Shown here: piece after piece, positions 56,701 to 64,000 of the stretch
How the letters are laid out: each line of letters starts with the position of its first letter
Position numbering within the stretch: position 1 is the stretch's first letter
Assembly: GCA_023423895.1 (NCBI GenBank)
Contig: JAFAER010000062.1
Span: forward strand, 49,009-113,008
Direction: 5' to 3'
DNA length: 64,000 nt
Origin: Pseudomonadota bacterium
GTDB lineage: Bacteria; Myxococcota_A; Polyangia; Polyangiales; Polyangiaceae
Notes under the pieces: generated by a model
What the model was told of the DNA's origin: nothing
The model's input: the letters and a program-made list of their open reading frames with translations, nothing else
Databases searched by the model: none
Position numbers and translations under genes: made by a program

Positions 56701-56731
56701 TTCGGCGCGCGCGTTTCCGCGCGCCGTTCTC
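56701..56731 (+). terminator. Hairpin after small basic gene
   Basis: CGGCGCGCG (56704-56712) and CGCGCGCCG pair around a CGTTTC loop, ending with TTCTCCC. A plausible intrinsic terminator for the 49-residue gene; in the other direction it lies downstream of the asparaginase stop. Confidence 0.55.
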
Positions 56732-56769
56732 CCATTTCTTCTTCGCTTCCGACTTTCGGTACGAGGATC

Positions 56770-57690
56770 TCACGCGCCCGAGGCGCGGGTGCCGCCGTTC
56801 GTAACGGCGGCCCAGCTCATCGTGCGTGTCGTGCGGGCGAGCCCGAGCGATCCGTCGCGTGATGCGACGATGGCGCCTCCGGTGCCGCCCGTGCGCACGT
56901 GCATCATCTCGAGCGCTGCGCAGACGGACGACGTTGCGGTCGCCATGCGCGCGCCGTCGATCGTCGTCTTCGCGAGGCAGACGCGGATCATCGACTCGCC
57001 GTGCCCCGTCGTGGAGCACGCGGCGGCGGTGTCGTCCGCGTAGGTGCCCGCACCGACGATCGGCGAGTCACCGACACGTCCGGCGAGCTTGTTGACCATG
57101 CCGCCGGTGCTCGTCGCAGCAGCGACGTGACCGCTTGCGTCTCGCGCCACTGCGCCGACGGTCCCGCCTGCCCAGCCCTCGGTCGCGTGTTTCGCTCGCG
57201 CGGCCTCGAGGCGCTGCCGCGCGAGCTCGGTGGTCATCGACGCCGGGTCCGCGCGCTCGAACCCGTGCTGGATCGCGAATCGAACGGCGCCGTCTGCAGC
57301 GAGCAGGACGTGCTTCGAGTCGTCCATCACGCGCCGCGCGATCGCGATCGGGTTCTTGAACGGCGGCAGCGCGCACACCCCGCCGGCGCGAAGCGTCGTG
57401 CCATCCATGATGGAAGCGTCGAGCTCGATTGCACCGTCCTCGTTCAAGCAAGCGCCCGTTCCCGCGTTGAAGGACGGATCGTCTTCGAGGACCTCGACCG
57501 CACGCTGCACGGCGTCGAGCGCGCTGCCACCGGCGGCGAGCACCGCCGCGCCTGCGGCCGCTGCCCGCTCGCAGCCGGCGATGTGAATCGGGATGCGGTC
57601 CTGAGGGACGTCCCCCGCCCCGCCGTGGACGAGGATCGACCAGCTCGACGGCCCATGAGCCCAGCTCGCGGTGATGACCGATTCCGTCAT
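56770..57690 (-). CDS. Isoaspartyl peptidase / L-asparaginase (Ntn hydrolase)
   Basis: A 306-residue plant-type asparaginase. Seen: HGGAGDVPQDR, the turn NAGTGACLNEDGAIELDAS, the autocleavage site GGTVGAVARDA with Thr as the new N-terminal nucleophile, and ACSTTGHGESMIR for substrate binding. Such proteins mature into alpha and beta chains and remove isoaspartyl residues from peptides. Start ATG at 57690, preceded by a GGAAAGAGGA ribosome site. No signal peptide, so cytoplasmic. The gene ends about 70 bases before the small basic gene's terminator. Confidence 0.94.
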   Translation of the reverse strand: MTESVITASWAHGPSSWSILVHGGAGDVPQDRIPIHIAGCERAAAAGAAVLAAGGSALDAVQRAVEVLEDDPSFNAGTGACLNEDGAIELDASIMDGTTLRAGGVCALPPFKNPIAIARRVMDDSKHVLLAADGAVRFAIQHGFERADPASMTTELARQRLEAARAKHATEGWAGGTVGAVARDASGHVAAATSTGGMVNKLAGRVGDSPIVGAGTYADDTAAACSTTGHGESMIRVCLAKTTIDGARMATATSSVCAALEMMHVRTGGTGGAIVASRDGSLGLARTTRTMSWAAVTNGGTRASGA

Positions 57691-57774
57691 GACGTCCTCT
57701 TTCCTCTGCCTGTTGTCGTGCCGGCTGCCGACGTCCTGCGCAAGCACGGCCTCCTGCCGACCATGCGGCGACGA

Positions 57775-58554
57775 TCAGCCCGCCGAACGCCCCGCGCTCA
57801 TGTAGCCCCAGCGCATCCGCGCGAGCGCTGCGGCGAGGAGCAGGACCGGTGGAACGACGGCCAGCGCTGCCGGCGCAACGCGCGCCGCCGCTGCCTGGAA
57901 CGCGACGAGCGTCAGGAGCGCACACGCGAGCGCTTCGCCGAACGCGACCACGCGAACGCGCCGCTGCGCACGCCGGTCGAGCATGCTTCGCCGGAGCGCG
58001 GCCAGGGCAGCGACGAGAGCAAGCGAAATGCCGGCGAGCCCGGTCGCCGCCGCCGCCGCTACGCGAGCGCCGCGCGGGAGCCCGTCGTCGGAAGTCGGCA
58101 CCGACCCCTCGAGCGGATACGTCTCGCCGTCCGGCGCGATGCGAACGCCGAGGCTCGGGCTGAGAAAGCTCCCGTCTTCAGCCGCGACGAACGAGTCGCC
58201 GCTCGCGGGCCGCGGGTAGAACGCAGCGACGTCGATGTTCGGAAGCGTCGCGATCGCAAGCGCAACGACGACCGAAGGCAATGCGGCGCCGAGCGCAGCG
58301 GCTCGCCCGATCTCGATCGGCGAACGCCCCAGCGCCTCGAGAGCCCGCGCCTCTTGCCGGACGCGGGCGGTCCCGAGCGCGAGCGCGGCTCCCACCGCGC
58401 TGCACAGGGGCGCAATCGGAAGCGTCCGTCCCGCGCGTGCCCCGACCGTGAGCTGCCCTTCGTCGCTTGCGGCAGTGACGAGCCAGACCACGACGAGGCC
58501 GAGCACGGCTCCGCCGAGCGCACGCAACATCGCGCGGATGTCCCACGGGGTCAC
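57775..58554 (-). CDS. Polytopic membrane protein, unknown
   Basis: A 259-residue protein with a GTG start and about five to six hydrophobic spans (LGGAVLGLVVVWLVTAA, APLCSAVGAALALGT, LPSVVVALAIATL, LAGISLALVAALAAL, ALAVVPPVLLLAAALA). A cytoplasmic RQEARALEALGRSPIEIGR segment resembles permease coupling regions but is not decisive. It ends near MRWGYMSAGRSAG. Divergent from the lipoprotein at 58610. I do not assign a function. Confidence 0.65.
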   Translation of the reverse strand: MTPWDIRAMLRALGGAVLGLVVVWLVTAASDEGQLTVGARAGRTLPIAPLCSAVGAALALGTARVRQEARALEALGRSPIEIGRAAALGAALPSVVVALAIATLPNIDVAAFYPRPASGDSFVAAEDGSFLSPSLGVRIAPDGETYPLEGSVPTSDDGLPRGARVAAAAATGLAGISLALVAALAALRRSMLDRRAQRRVRVVAFGEALACALLTLVAFQAAAARVAPAALAVVPPVLLLAAALARMRWGYMSAGRSAG

Positions 58555-58609
58555 GAAGTTGGCCTCGCCCTGTTCGATTGGATATCACGACGTGAGGTCG
58601 GTGAGCTCG

Positions 58610-59176
58610 ATGCCAACGATGCGCTCTCTCGTCGTCTCCGGCGTGGCCCTGCTCTCGCTCGCCTGCGCGCTTCCCGCGTGCTCGGGCAAAGATCCCTACA
58701 GCCCTGGCACGAAGCTCGGGACGTTCCACGTCACCGCGAAGCTGACGCAGACGACGTGTGGCGCGACCCCGGACCCCTGGGAGTTCGACGTGCGCCTGAA
58801 CCACGAGGGCTCGATGCTCTACTGGGTCCAGACGGACGCCCCGCCGATCCAGGGCCAGGTCGACGCCTCCGCGCGCACGCAGCTCGCCGCCGAGCTCGTC
58901 CTCGAGGTGAGGCCGGCCGACGTGAAGGCCAAGCGTGAGGCTTGCACCATCGCGCGACGCGACGTGCTCGCGGTCACGCTCGCCGACGCGAATGCGCAGC
59001 CCACGAGCGACCCTGCCCTCTTGCAGAGCTTCACGGGCTCGCTGGTCTACACGTTCACGCCCACATCGGGCTCGGACTGCTCGGACCAGGTGACCGCATC
59101 GGGCGGCGACTTCGCGACGCTGCCGTGCGAAGTTCGGTACGACCTCGCAGGCGCGTTCAAGTCGGCGCCGCCCTGA
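58610..59176 (+). CDS. Putative lipoprotein, unknown
   Basis: A 188-residue exported protein with lipobox LPAC near residue 24. The body is beta-rich with six Cys, including TCGATPDPWEFDVRLNHEG and CSDQVTASGGDF, so probably disulfide-bonded. No family recognised. Start ATG at 58610 (MPTMRS); a second ATG at 58619 would still keep the signal. Divergent from the membrane protein upstream. Confidence 0.72.
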   Translation: MPTMRSLVVSGVALLSLACALPACSGKDPYSPGTKLGTFHVTAKLTQTTCGATPDPWEFDVRLNHEGSMLYWVQTDAPPIQGQVDASARTQLAAELVLEVRPADVKAKREACTIARRDVLAVTLADANAQPTSDPALLQSFTGSLVYTFTPTSGSDCSDQVTASGGDFATLPCEVRYDLAGAFKSAPP

Positions 59177-59827
59177 GGGCCCTGCGGAATCAAGCTGGAG
59201 ATCAAAGACGAGCTCGCGTGCCAGTGAGCCCGTGCGCAACGCTGCGGCAGTGTGCGCGGAGATTCGTCGGCGCCCCCCTGTTGCATTCGATCTTGGGTGT
59301 TAGACTCTGATGGCACGCGGCGCTGGGGCACATCGTCCCGGATTGGTCCGGCGGAGGAGCACCTCCGCGAGCGCAGCACGGCCCGGGGTCTCTTTGCTCA
59401 ACCGCACTTCGACCCCCCAACTGGAAACGTCCGCGCGAGGCGGCGGCCCTGTCCGCTGGGCCCGCGGGCGCCGGTACGACCGGAGGAGGAACAGCAAAAT
59501 GCATAAACGTAGTGGCTCTCATCCGGGAGCGCGTACGTAACGAAGTGCGCTGACTAGAGCGCACGTTCGTCGCTGCCCCGGCAGACGTACCAGCGTCTCC
59601 TCGGCAGCGCGTCGCGGCCCCGGAAGAAAGAGGGCCGACGCCGCGGGAGCCAAAGAAGCAGGCCCCCTCGGCGCCGCGCAAGATCGGTCGCAAGACCGAA
59701 AGCGGGACGGCCCGGGACACGCCATCACGTGGTGTACCCGGGCCGTTTCTTTTTCCGCTTCTCTCCACGTCCCGTGCTGAGGATGATTGACACGCGACGA
59801 GCCGAACGATACGAACGGCATCGCTCT
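59177..59827. other. Non-coding 650-bp stretch with terminator
   Basis: No gene I can support. The only strong signals are a ribosome site GGAGGAGGA followed by a 13-codon frame (ATG at 59499, stop at 59538-59540) and a strong terminator (59705-59757). Together they could be a small RNA or a leader peptide transcript. The rest looks featureless. Confidence 0.5.
59705..59757 (+). terminator. Strong rho-independent terminator
   Basis: ACGGCCCGGG (59706-59715) pairs with CCCGGGCCGT, followed by TTCTTTTTCC. This is the best intrinsic terminator in the window, but no gene directly precedes it; it suggests a short transcript in 59490-59705. Confidence 0.8.
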
Positions 59828-59900
59828 GCGGGACTAACTCAGTTGGTAGAGTGCCAGCTTCCCAAGCTGGATGTCGCGGGTTCGAATCCCGTGTCCCGCT
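59828..59900 (+). tRNA. tRNA-Gly (CCC)
   Basis: Acceptor GCGGGAC pairs with GTCCCGC, D-arm with AACTCAGTTGGTAGA, anticodon loop TTCCCAA (CCC), T-loop TTCGAATC. The 3' CCA is not encoded (CCG follows). A tRNA here, next to an IS and repeat, is a typical integration neighbourhood. Confidence 0.95.
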
Positions 59901-60063
59901 CCGAAATCGTTGAGGATTCTGGCCTGATGGGCCGCCTCGATGGGCCCACGAGGCGAGCTGCGGTGGGGTTCCGGCGCAGGGGTGCAGCCACGAGCGGTGC
60001 GATACTGCGGACGGCCACGGGAGCCGGTGAGTGAGCTTCCGCGCGGACTCGTCGCAGCCGGCG

Positions 60064-60179
60064 CGGAGCTAGCTCTCTGGCATGCTCATCGCGGTGAGCC
60101 CGTAGCAGCCGCGCGCGCACGGTCGGTCCATGTCGAAGCCGTGTTGCTCCGCCGCTGCGCATTCGCCAGGACGACGTCA
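60064..60179 (+). repeat. 116-bp perfect direct repeat, copy 1
   Basis: Identical to 61527-61642, starting CGGAGCTAGCTCTCTGG and ending GGACGACGTCA. The copy is 13 bases from the left end of the insertion sequence. The two copies enclose the element with a period of 1463 bp, which is much longer than an ISL3 target duplication (about 8 bp). The rest of 59901-60192 shows nothing else. Confidence 0.95.
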
Positions 60180-60192
60180 GGTTCGGTTCTTC

Positions 60193-61526
60193 GGTTCTTC
60201 TCGGCCGATGGTGGGTCGTGCCTAGAAGTCCATCAGGCACACGCGTTTAGAAGCCGGAGCCGGTAGTTGGTGAAGCTCTTGTAGCCGTAGGCGCGGCGTT
60301 TGACGAGCTTGGCCTTACCGTTGAAGCCTTCGGTCATGCCGTTGGTGGCGCGGGTCCGGAAGTAGGCCAGGACCTCGTTGCGCCAGCGCATGAGGGTCGC
60401 GCGGAAGGTCTGAAGCTCGGGGAGGGCGGAGCGTGCGAGGCGGTCGGTGATCTCCGTCAGGACGCGCGAGGCCTGCTTCGAGCTGCGTATGCGGTAGAAG
60501 CCCGCGAGGGCCTCCTTCGCGTCGTAGAGCTCCCGAAGTGCCGGGTATTCGGCGAGCCAGGTACGAAGCACCCAGCGTGTGCGCGCGTCGAGGTCGCGGC
60601 CGTTGCGGAGCAGCAGGCGTCGAATCGGGTTGGTTCGCTGGTCGCCCGTGATGGCCTTGCGGTGACGGTTGATCGCGGGCGAGAGCAGCCGAAGGACGTG
60701 GAACTTGTCGGCGACGATGACGGCGTTCGGGAAGAAGCGCCGCGCGAAAGACTTGTACGGGTCGGACATGTCGATGGCGACGGTGCGGACGTTCTCGCGA
60801 CCGGGGATGTGCGCGAGCGCGGCCTCGAGCTCCGGGCCGGTGCGCCCTTCGACGACCTCCATGAGCCGGTGGTTCTTCTGGTCGACGACGACCGTGACGA
60901 AGTCCCTGAAGCCGTCCTTTCCGCGGCGGAAGAAGTGCTCGTCGATGCCGACCTTCGACGGCCAGGGGTAGAGCCGCTTGCGACGTTCGAGCTCGAGTTG
61001 CCGGTAGAGTGCAGAGTACAGCCATCCGCCGGAGCACTTGAAGTCGTCGCGGACGCGCTTCAGGTCGACGTAACGCTCGCACGCGAGCATGACCGCTCGG
61101 GCGTAGCGCTCGGTGTGGCGGAAGCCCTTTCGGGCCCAAGGAAGCGGCTCAGTGAAAGGCTTGCCGCATGGCTTGCACCACAGACGTCGCTTCACGATGA
61201 CGAGGAAGACCTGGAAGGTCCGGAACGGCTCGTCCCGCAGCTTCACCCTCCGCGTGTCGTAGGTGGACTTCGACGGCGTGGCGCATCGCGGGCAGTACTC
61301 CTCCTTCGGGTCCTTCTTCGCGACGACCTCGATGGTCCTCGTGTCGATGACCTTTCGGAAGGAGATGAAAGTTAGTTCTGGGAGGAGAAGAGTCCGGATA
61401 AGACTCGAGTCGGGCATGGCGGGCCCTCTGGGCTGGGGTTGTGGTCTGGACACCCAACCCGTCTCCGGGATCAGCCCGTCATGCCCAATTTTTCGCCGCC
61501 CGACCCACTACCCACCGACAAGAGCC
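60193..61526 (-). mobile_element. ISL3-type insertion sequence, about 1334 bp
   Basis: Bounded by terminal inverted repeats, left GGTTCTTCTCGGCCGATGG and right (reverse strand) GGCTCTTGTCGGTGGGTAG, 22 of 30 positions identical when aligned; GGCTCTT is the usual ISL3 terminus. It carries one transposase gene on the minus strand. The right end abuts repeat copy 2 directly. No 8-bp target duplication: left flank GGTTCTTC, right flank CGGAGCTA. Confidence 0.85.
60233..61417 (-). CDS. ISL3-family transposase
   Basis: A 394-residue DDE transposase. An N-terminal zinc finger (CPRC ... CKPC) is followed by a helix-turn-helix part, then the catalytic core: VGIDEHFFRRGKDG (first Asp), VAIDMSDPYKSF and VADKFHVLR (second Asp), and TNGMTEGFNGKAKLVKRRAYG (Glu). 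The frame is intact, so the element could be active. ATG at 61417 (MPDSSLIRTL) is chosen over the GTG at 61453. Confidence 0.93.
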   Translation of the reverse strand: MPDSSLIRTLLLPELTFISFRKVIDTRTIEVVAKKDPKEEYCPRCATPSKSTYDTRRVKLRDEPFRTFQVFLVIVKRRLWCKPCGKPFTEPLPWARKGFRHTERYARAVMLACERYVDLKRVRDDFKCSGGWLYSALYRQLELERRKRLYPWPSKVGIDEHFFRRGKDGFRDFVTVVVDQKNHRLMEVVEGRTGPELEAALAHIPGRENVRTVAIDMSDPYKSFARRFFPNAVIVADKFHVLRLLSPAINRHRKAITGDQRTNPIRRLLLRNGRDLDARTRWVLRTWLAEYPALRELYDAKEALAGFYRIRSSKQASRVLTEITDRLARSALPELQTFRATLMRWRNEVLAYFRTRATNGMTEGFNGKAKLVKRRAYGYKSFTNYRLRLLNACA

Positions 61527-61642
61527 CGGAGCTAGCTCTCTGGCATGCTCATCGCGGTGAGCCCGTAGCAGCCGCGCGCGCACGGTCGGTCCATGTCGAA
61601 GCCGTGTTGCTCCGCCGCTGCGCATTCGCCAGGACGACGTCA
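61527..61642 (+). repeat. 116-bp perfect direct repeat, copy 2
   Basis: Same 116 bases as 60064-60179, beginning at the base after the IS right end. The following DNA is the upstream region of the M48 peptidase. Copy 1 is followed by 13 different bases, so only the 116 bases are shared. Confidence 0.95.
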
Positions 61643-61676
61643 ACGGGCATATCGGGGCGTACGTGCGGGCGACTCG

Positions 61677-62954
61677 ATGAAGTGGCGTGCCCGGTCTCGC
61701 GATAGAGCAGGCCCTCCACTGCCTAAAGCGGCCTCGCGTGCGCTGGCCCGTGCTTCGGTGCAGCAGTACGATCGTTCCGTGCCGACGCGCATCGACGTTG
61801 AGCGCATCAGGGTTCCTGCCGAGCGGGACGCATACGTCCAGCTCGCTCGCGTGGAACGCTTCGCGATGAGCCGGCACCGCCCCCAGAACACGCCGTTGAG
61901 GCGGCGGACGCTCATGGCGGAGGCGCTGCTTCTCACGGAGACGATGGCGCCGGAGGCGTACGAGGCCGCGCACGAAGCAATGCGCGTGTTCGGTGTCGAG
62001 GATCGCATCGAGCTCTACCAATCGACGGCTGACCGCTCGGACAACGCAAGGCTCGTTCTGTATGGCAGGCCCATCGGCGTCGAATTCGTCGGCAACTACT
62101 TGGATGGCCTCGATCGCGGACAGCTTCTCGCGGTTCTCGGACACGAAATTGGCCATGCGCTGGCTCATCACGGGCACCCGGAGTTTGCAGCAGCGGCCTC
62201 GGCGGCACAGTACGGCGCAACGCCGGAGAAGCGCGCGTATTCGATGGCGGCCGAACTGACAGCCGACCGCTTCGGACTCCTCGCCTGCCGAGATCTGGAT
62301 GCCGCCCTTCGGCTGGAGATGCGCGCAAACATCGGGAGTGCGCGGAGCATCCGCTTTGACACGACGGCGTACCTCGACCAGTGCCGCTCGGTTGGCGAGG
62401 AGCTTTCCTCCGTCGGTGGGATGGCGATGGGCAGGACGCATCCCGAGCACTACGTCCGCGGCTACGCGGAGTGGCTCTTCGTCGAGAGCGACCTCTACCG
62501 TGAGCTCACGGGAAAGGGGCGCGGGGCGCGCCCGATCGCAGAGGTCAACGCGCTCCTGTCCCGGCTCGTAGCCGTGCGCCAAGAGCCTGCCTCACCGGGG
62601 GCAACCGCCAAGCCCACGCCGCGGTCGACGCCGATGAGCGAGCGCGCGAGCCACATCGCGAGCCCCGCAGCCTCACCGATCGTGTCAGAAGGACAACGGG
62701 CAGACCCGCGGGCGCATGCCAGACCCACGAGGCTGGCCGACGCTCGAGCCGTGCTCGGTAGCGCAGCGCGGGCCGCAGCGCCGCCTCTCCGAAAATTCCT
62801 CGACGCAGCGCGAGGCCACTTCGCACCCGGCGAAAGCGCCGCACCGTCGGACGCTGCGTTCGAACCTGACCCGCTCGCCGAGGAGCGCCGCGAGCTCGAA
62901 GCGCGATTCGAGGAACTAGAGCGTCGCCTCAGCGGCGATCAGCGCGAGGACTGA
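61677..62954 (+). CDS. M48-type metallopeptidase-like protein
   Basis: A 425-residue protein. The zinc motif HEIGHALAHHGH (HExxH) is intact and the third-ligand region is AAELTADRFGLL. No membrane spans in the N-terminal part, unlike HtpX. The C-terminal half is Ala/Pro-rich and ends with a predicted coiled coil (EERRELEARFEELERRL). An earlier ATG at 61593 is within repeat copy 2 and would give a Cys/Ala start, so 61677 is preferred. The true 5' end may have been altered by the repeat/IS event. Confidence 0.72.
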   Translation: MKWRARSRDRAGPPLPKAASRALARASVQQYDRSVPTRIDVERIRVPAERDAYVQLARVERFAMSRHRPQNTPLRRRTLMAEALLLTETMAPEAYEAAHEAMRVFGVEDRIELYQSTADRSDNARLVLYGRPIGVEFVGNYLDGLDRGQLLAVLGHEIGHALAHHGHPEFAAAASAAQYGATPEKRAYSMAAELTADRFGLLACRDLDAALRLEMRANIGSARSIRFDTTAYLDQCRSVGEELSSVGGMAMGRTHPEHYVRGYAEWLFVESDLYRELTGKGRGARPIAEVNALLSRLVAVRQEPASPGATAKPTPRSTPMSERASHIASPAASPIVSEGQRADPRAHARPTRLADARAVLGSAARAAAPPLRKFLDAARGHFAPGESAAPSDAAFEPDPLAEERRELEARFEELERRLSGDQRED

Positions 62955-63274
62955 TCGCGGTGCTTCGACGAGCGATTGGCTTGCCGAGTGGTGGCAAGTA
63001 GATGGAAGCAGCTCCGTCGACGTCGCGAAGACGTCCGGTTTCTCGCGCGTCGCAACCGACCTTCCCAAGCCGCTTGTACGCGATGCGTGCATGCCGGGCG
63101 GGCTTATGTTGGGGCGGACTCGCTCGCGAACCGACGGCGCTGGGCGGATTCCCCGAGCCGAAACGTGCGTGCCCTGCGGCTTCGTCGCTCGAAAGAATCG
63201 ACGCTCCTTTCGAAGTGGCGCACCCTCGTGCCCTGCTCGCTCGAGTCGACACAGGCAGCGGGTAGCCTGACGGC
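62955..63274. other. Intergenic region, nothing recognised
   Basis: No supported gene, RNA or repeat on either strand. A GTGGCAAGTAGAT 13-mer at 62990 also occurs at 33250 next to the HNH relic; this may be coincidence. Confidence 0.5.
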
Positions 63275-63646
63275 GTGAACAACCTTCATCGGACCCTCGG
63301 CCTCGCGTTGCTGCTCGGCTGCAGCGCGACGTCGGGCGCCCGTCGGTTGCAGCAGCCCACACCTCTCCCGGATGCGGATGCGGCCGTGGCTGCGGCACCG
63401 TCGCGGCCGTCACGAGATGAGTGCGAGCGCGCCGAGGAGCTTTGCTCGAGAGGCTTTGGGCTCGGGTGCGCCGGTCTGCCGGAGATGCCCGCCTGCCTCC
63501 AGGGCGCGTGTCCCGATGCGGGCCTCGTGCCAGAGGCTGGCATCGATGACGAATGCTGGCGTTGCATCGAGGAGCACACGCGGAGATGCGTCGATGCGCG
63601 GAATGAGACGAACGCTGCGTGCACGTTGCTGCGGCGCTGCAGGTGA
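63275..63646 (+). CDS. Cys-rich putative lipoprotein
   Basis: A 123-residue exported protein with lipobox LLLGC near residue 16 and a GTG start. The mature part has nine Cys in its second half (CERAEELCSRGFGLGCAG, CLQGACPD, CWRCIEEHTRRC), so a small disulfide-knotted domain. No family recognised. Next to the M48-like gene but with 320 bases between. Confidence 0.7.
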   Translation: MNNLHRTLGLALLLGCSATSGARRLQQPTPLPDADAAVAAAPSRPSRDECERAEELCSRGFGLGCAGLPEMPACLQGACPDAGLVPEAGIDDECWRCIEEHTRRCVDARNETNAACTLLRRCR

Positions 63647-63731
63647 ACGTCGCAAGGGCGCGCGCAGCTCTCTCTCCACGCGGTGCATCGCGCGCGACGC
63701 TAGGCCCATGGAGGCCGCACGCGGCCTCGAG

Positions 63732-64000
63732 CTAGGTCAGGATCCGGAGCGCTTCACGCAGGATCGTCTCCGCGGGGGTCGCAGGGTCCAGCGTGGCCTC
63801 GAGCTGCGCCATTGCTCGGCGCACCTCCAGCTCGCGGAAGCCCAGGGAGCGAAGACCGCTCGCCACCGCATCAAACGTCGGCGCGTGCGGCGCTGCGCAC
63901 CTTCCACGTCGGAGGTGGATCTGCCGCTCGACATGAGCTTGCCCGAAGACCTGCGCCGCATGCCATGCGTTGTGCGCTCGACAGCGGACTCGGAGATTGG
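63732..64000 (-). CDS. HNH endonuclease C-terminal part (5' partial)
   Basis: Running off the right edge on the minus strand, 88 codons to a TAG stop at 63732-63734. It begins with NLRVRCRAHNAWHAAQVFG, the end of an HNH finger (CRAHN with the trailing His), and then the family's C-terminal helix pair, AVASGLRSLGFRELEVRRAM and ATPAETILREALRIL. It resembles the intact form of the relic at 33323. The N-terminal domain and first HNH residues are outside the window. Confidence 0.8.
   Translation of the reverse strand, partial: NLRVRCRAHNAWHAAQVFGQAHVERQIHLRRGRCAAPHAPTFDAVASGLRSLGFRELEVRRAMAQLEATLDPATPAETILREALRILT

Noticed and set aside
56899..58938. 679-codon frame on + strand across two minus genes
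   Set aside because: Basic low-information text; spans the asparaginase and membrane protein genes.
59300..59700. Possible tmRNA, 6S, SRP or RNase P RNA
   Set aside because: None of the conserved sequence blocks of these RNAs was found.
63737..63961. 74-codon frame at the right edge
   Set aside because: Offset frame within the HNH C-terminal coding region.

Overview
The window is high-GC chromosomal DNA that looks like a large-genome member of the Myxococcota (Polyangia type). The evidence is five Hanks-type Ser/Thr kinases in 64 kb, several of them paired with TPR/PEGA-like single-membrane-span proteins, many small lipoproteins, an enhancer-binding regulator with a GAFTGA loop, a MYXO-CTERM-like sorting tail, and HNH endonuclease pieces of the kind common in these genomes. 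I cannot name a species from sequence alone.

Layout. 1-2.4 kb: the end of a polysaccharide deacetylase, then a VOC / ArsR / SRPBCC operon with a palindromic operator candidate. 2.5-9.2 kb: a Cys-rich lipoprotein, a kinase translationally coupled to a TPR-like membrane protein, a MmcQ/YjbR protein with a histone-like tail, an M15-like lipoprotein and a PD40 lipoprotein. 9.2-12 kb: a PilZ protein, an FAD monooxygenase, and three tRNAs (two identical Glu, one Gln). 12-16 kb: a kinase with an HGD catalytic loop, then groES-groEL behind a CIRCE operator. 16-22 kb: a TlpA-like thioredoxin, a metallo-beta-lactamase phosphodiesterase, a HelD-like helicase, a 56-residue small gene, and gpsA. 22-26 kb: TPR/PEGA protein, lipoprotein and kinase. 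25.8-30.8 kb: a complete urease operon ureD-ureAB-ureC-ureF-ureG in which the two small subunits are fused, ureE is absent and UreG has a His-rich head. 30.9-33.9 kb: a lipoprotein, a HAD hydrolase and a gene-poor 1.4 kb that holds a strong dif-like XerCD site and a decayed HNH endonuclease. 33.9-45 kb: cell-envelope and housekeeping genes (YfgM-like/BamB-like pair, large sulfatase-fold protein, RecG, GreA, BamD, and a trypsin-like protease fused to a beta-barrel). 45-55 kb: NtrC-type regulator, dut, two more kinases around a TPR-like protein, guaA and a PEGA lipoprotein. 54.8-59.2 kb: a pseudo-trypsin with a surface-sorting tail, a small basic protein, an isoaspartyl peptidase and envelope proteins. 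59.2-64 kb: tRNA-Gly, an ISL3-type insertion sequence lying inside a perfect 116-bp direct repeat, an M48 peptidase next to the repeat, and the C-terminal part of an HNH endonuclease at the right edge.

How it fits together. Much of the window is envelope biology: outer-membrane assembly factors, lipoproteins, surface-sorted proteins, and membrane-anchored kinases with extracytoplasmic partners. The least ordinary items are the dif-like site beside an HNH relic, the protease/beta-barrel fusion, the catalytically dead sorted trypsin, the ureE-less urease with relocated His-rich segments, and the IS-bearing repeat. Base and motif positions come from direct reading; family assignments come from recognised motifs without any database search.
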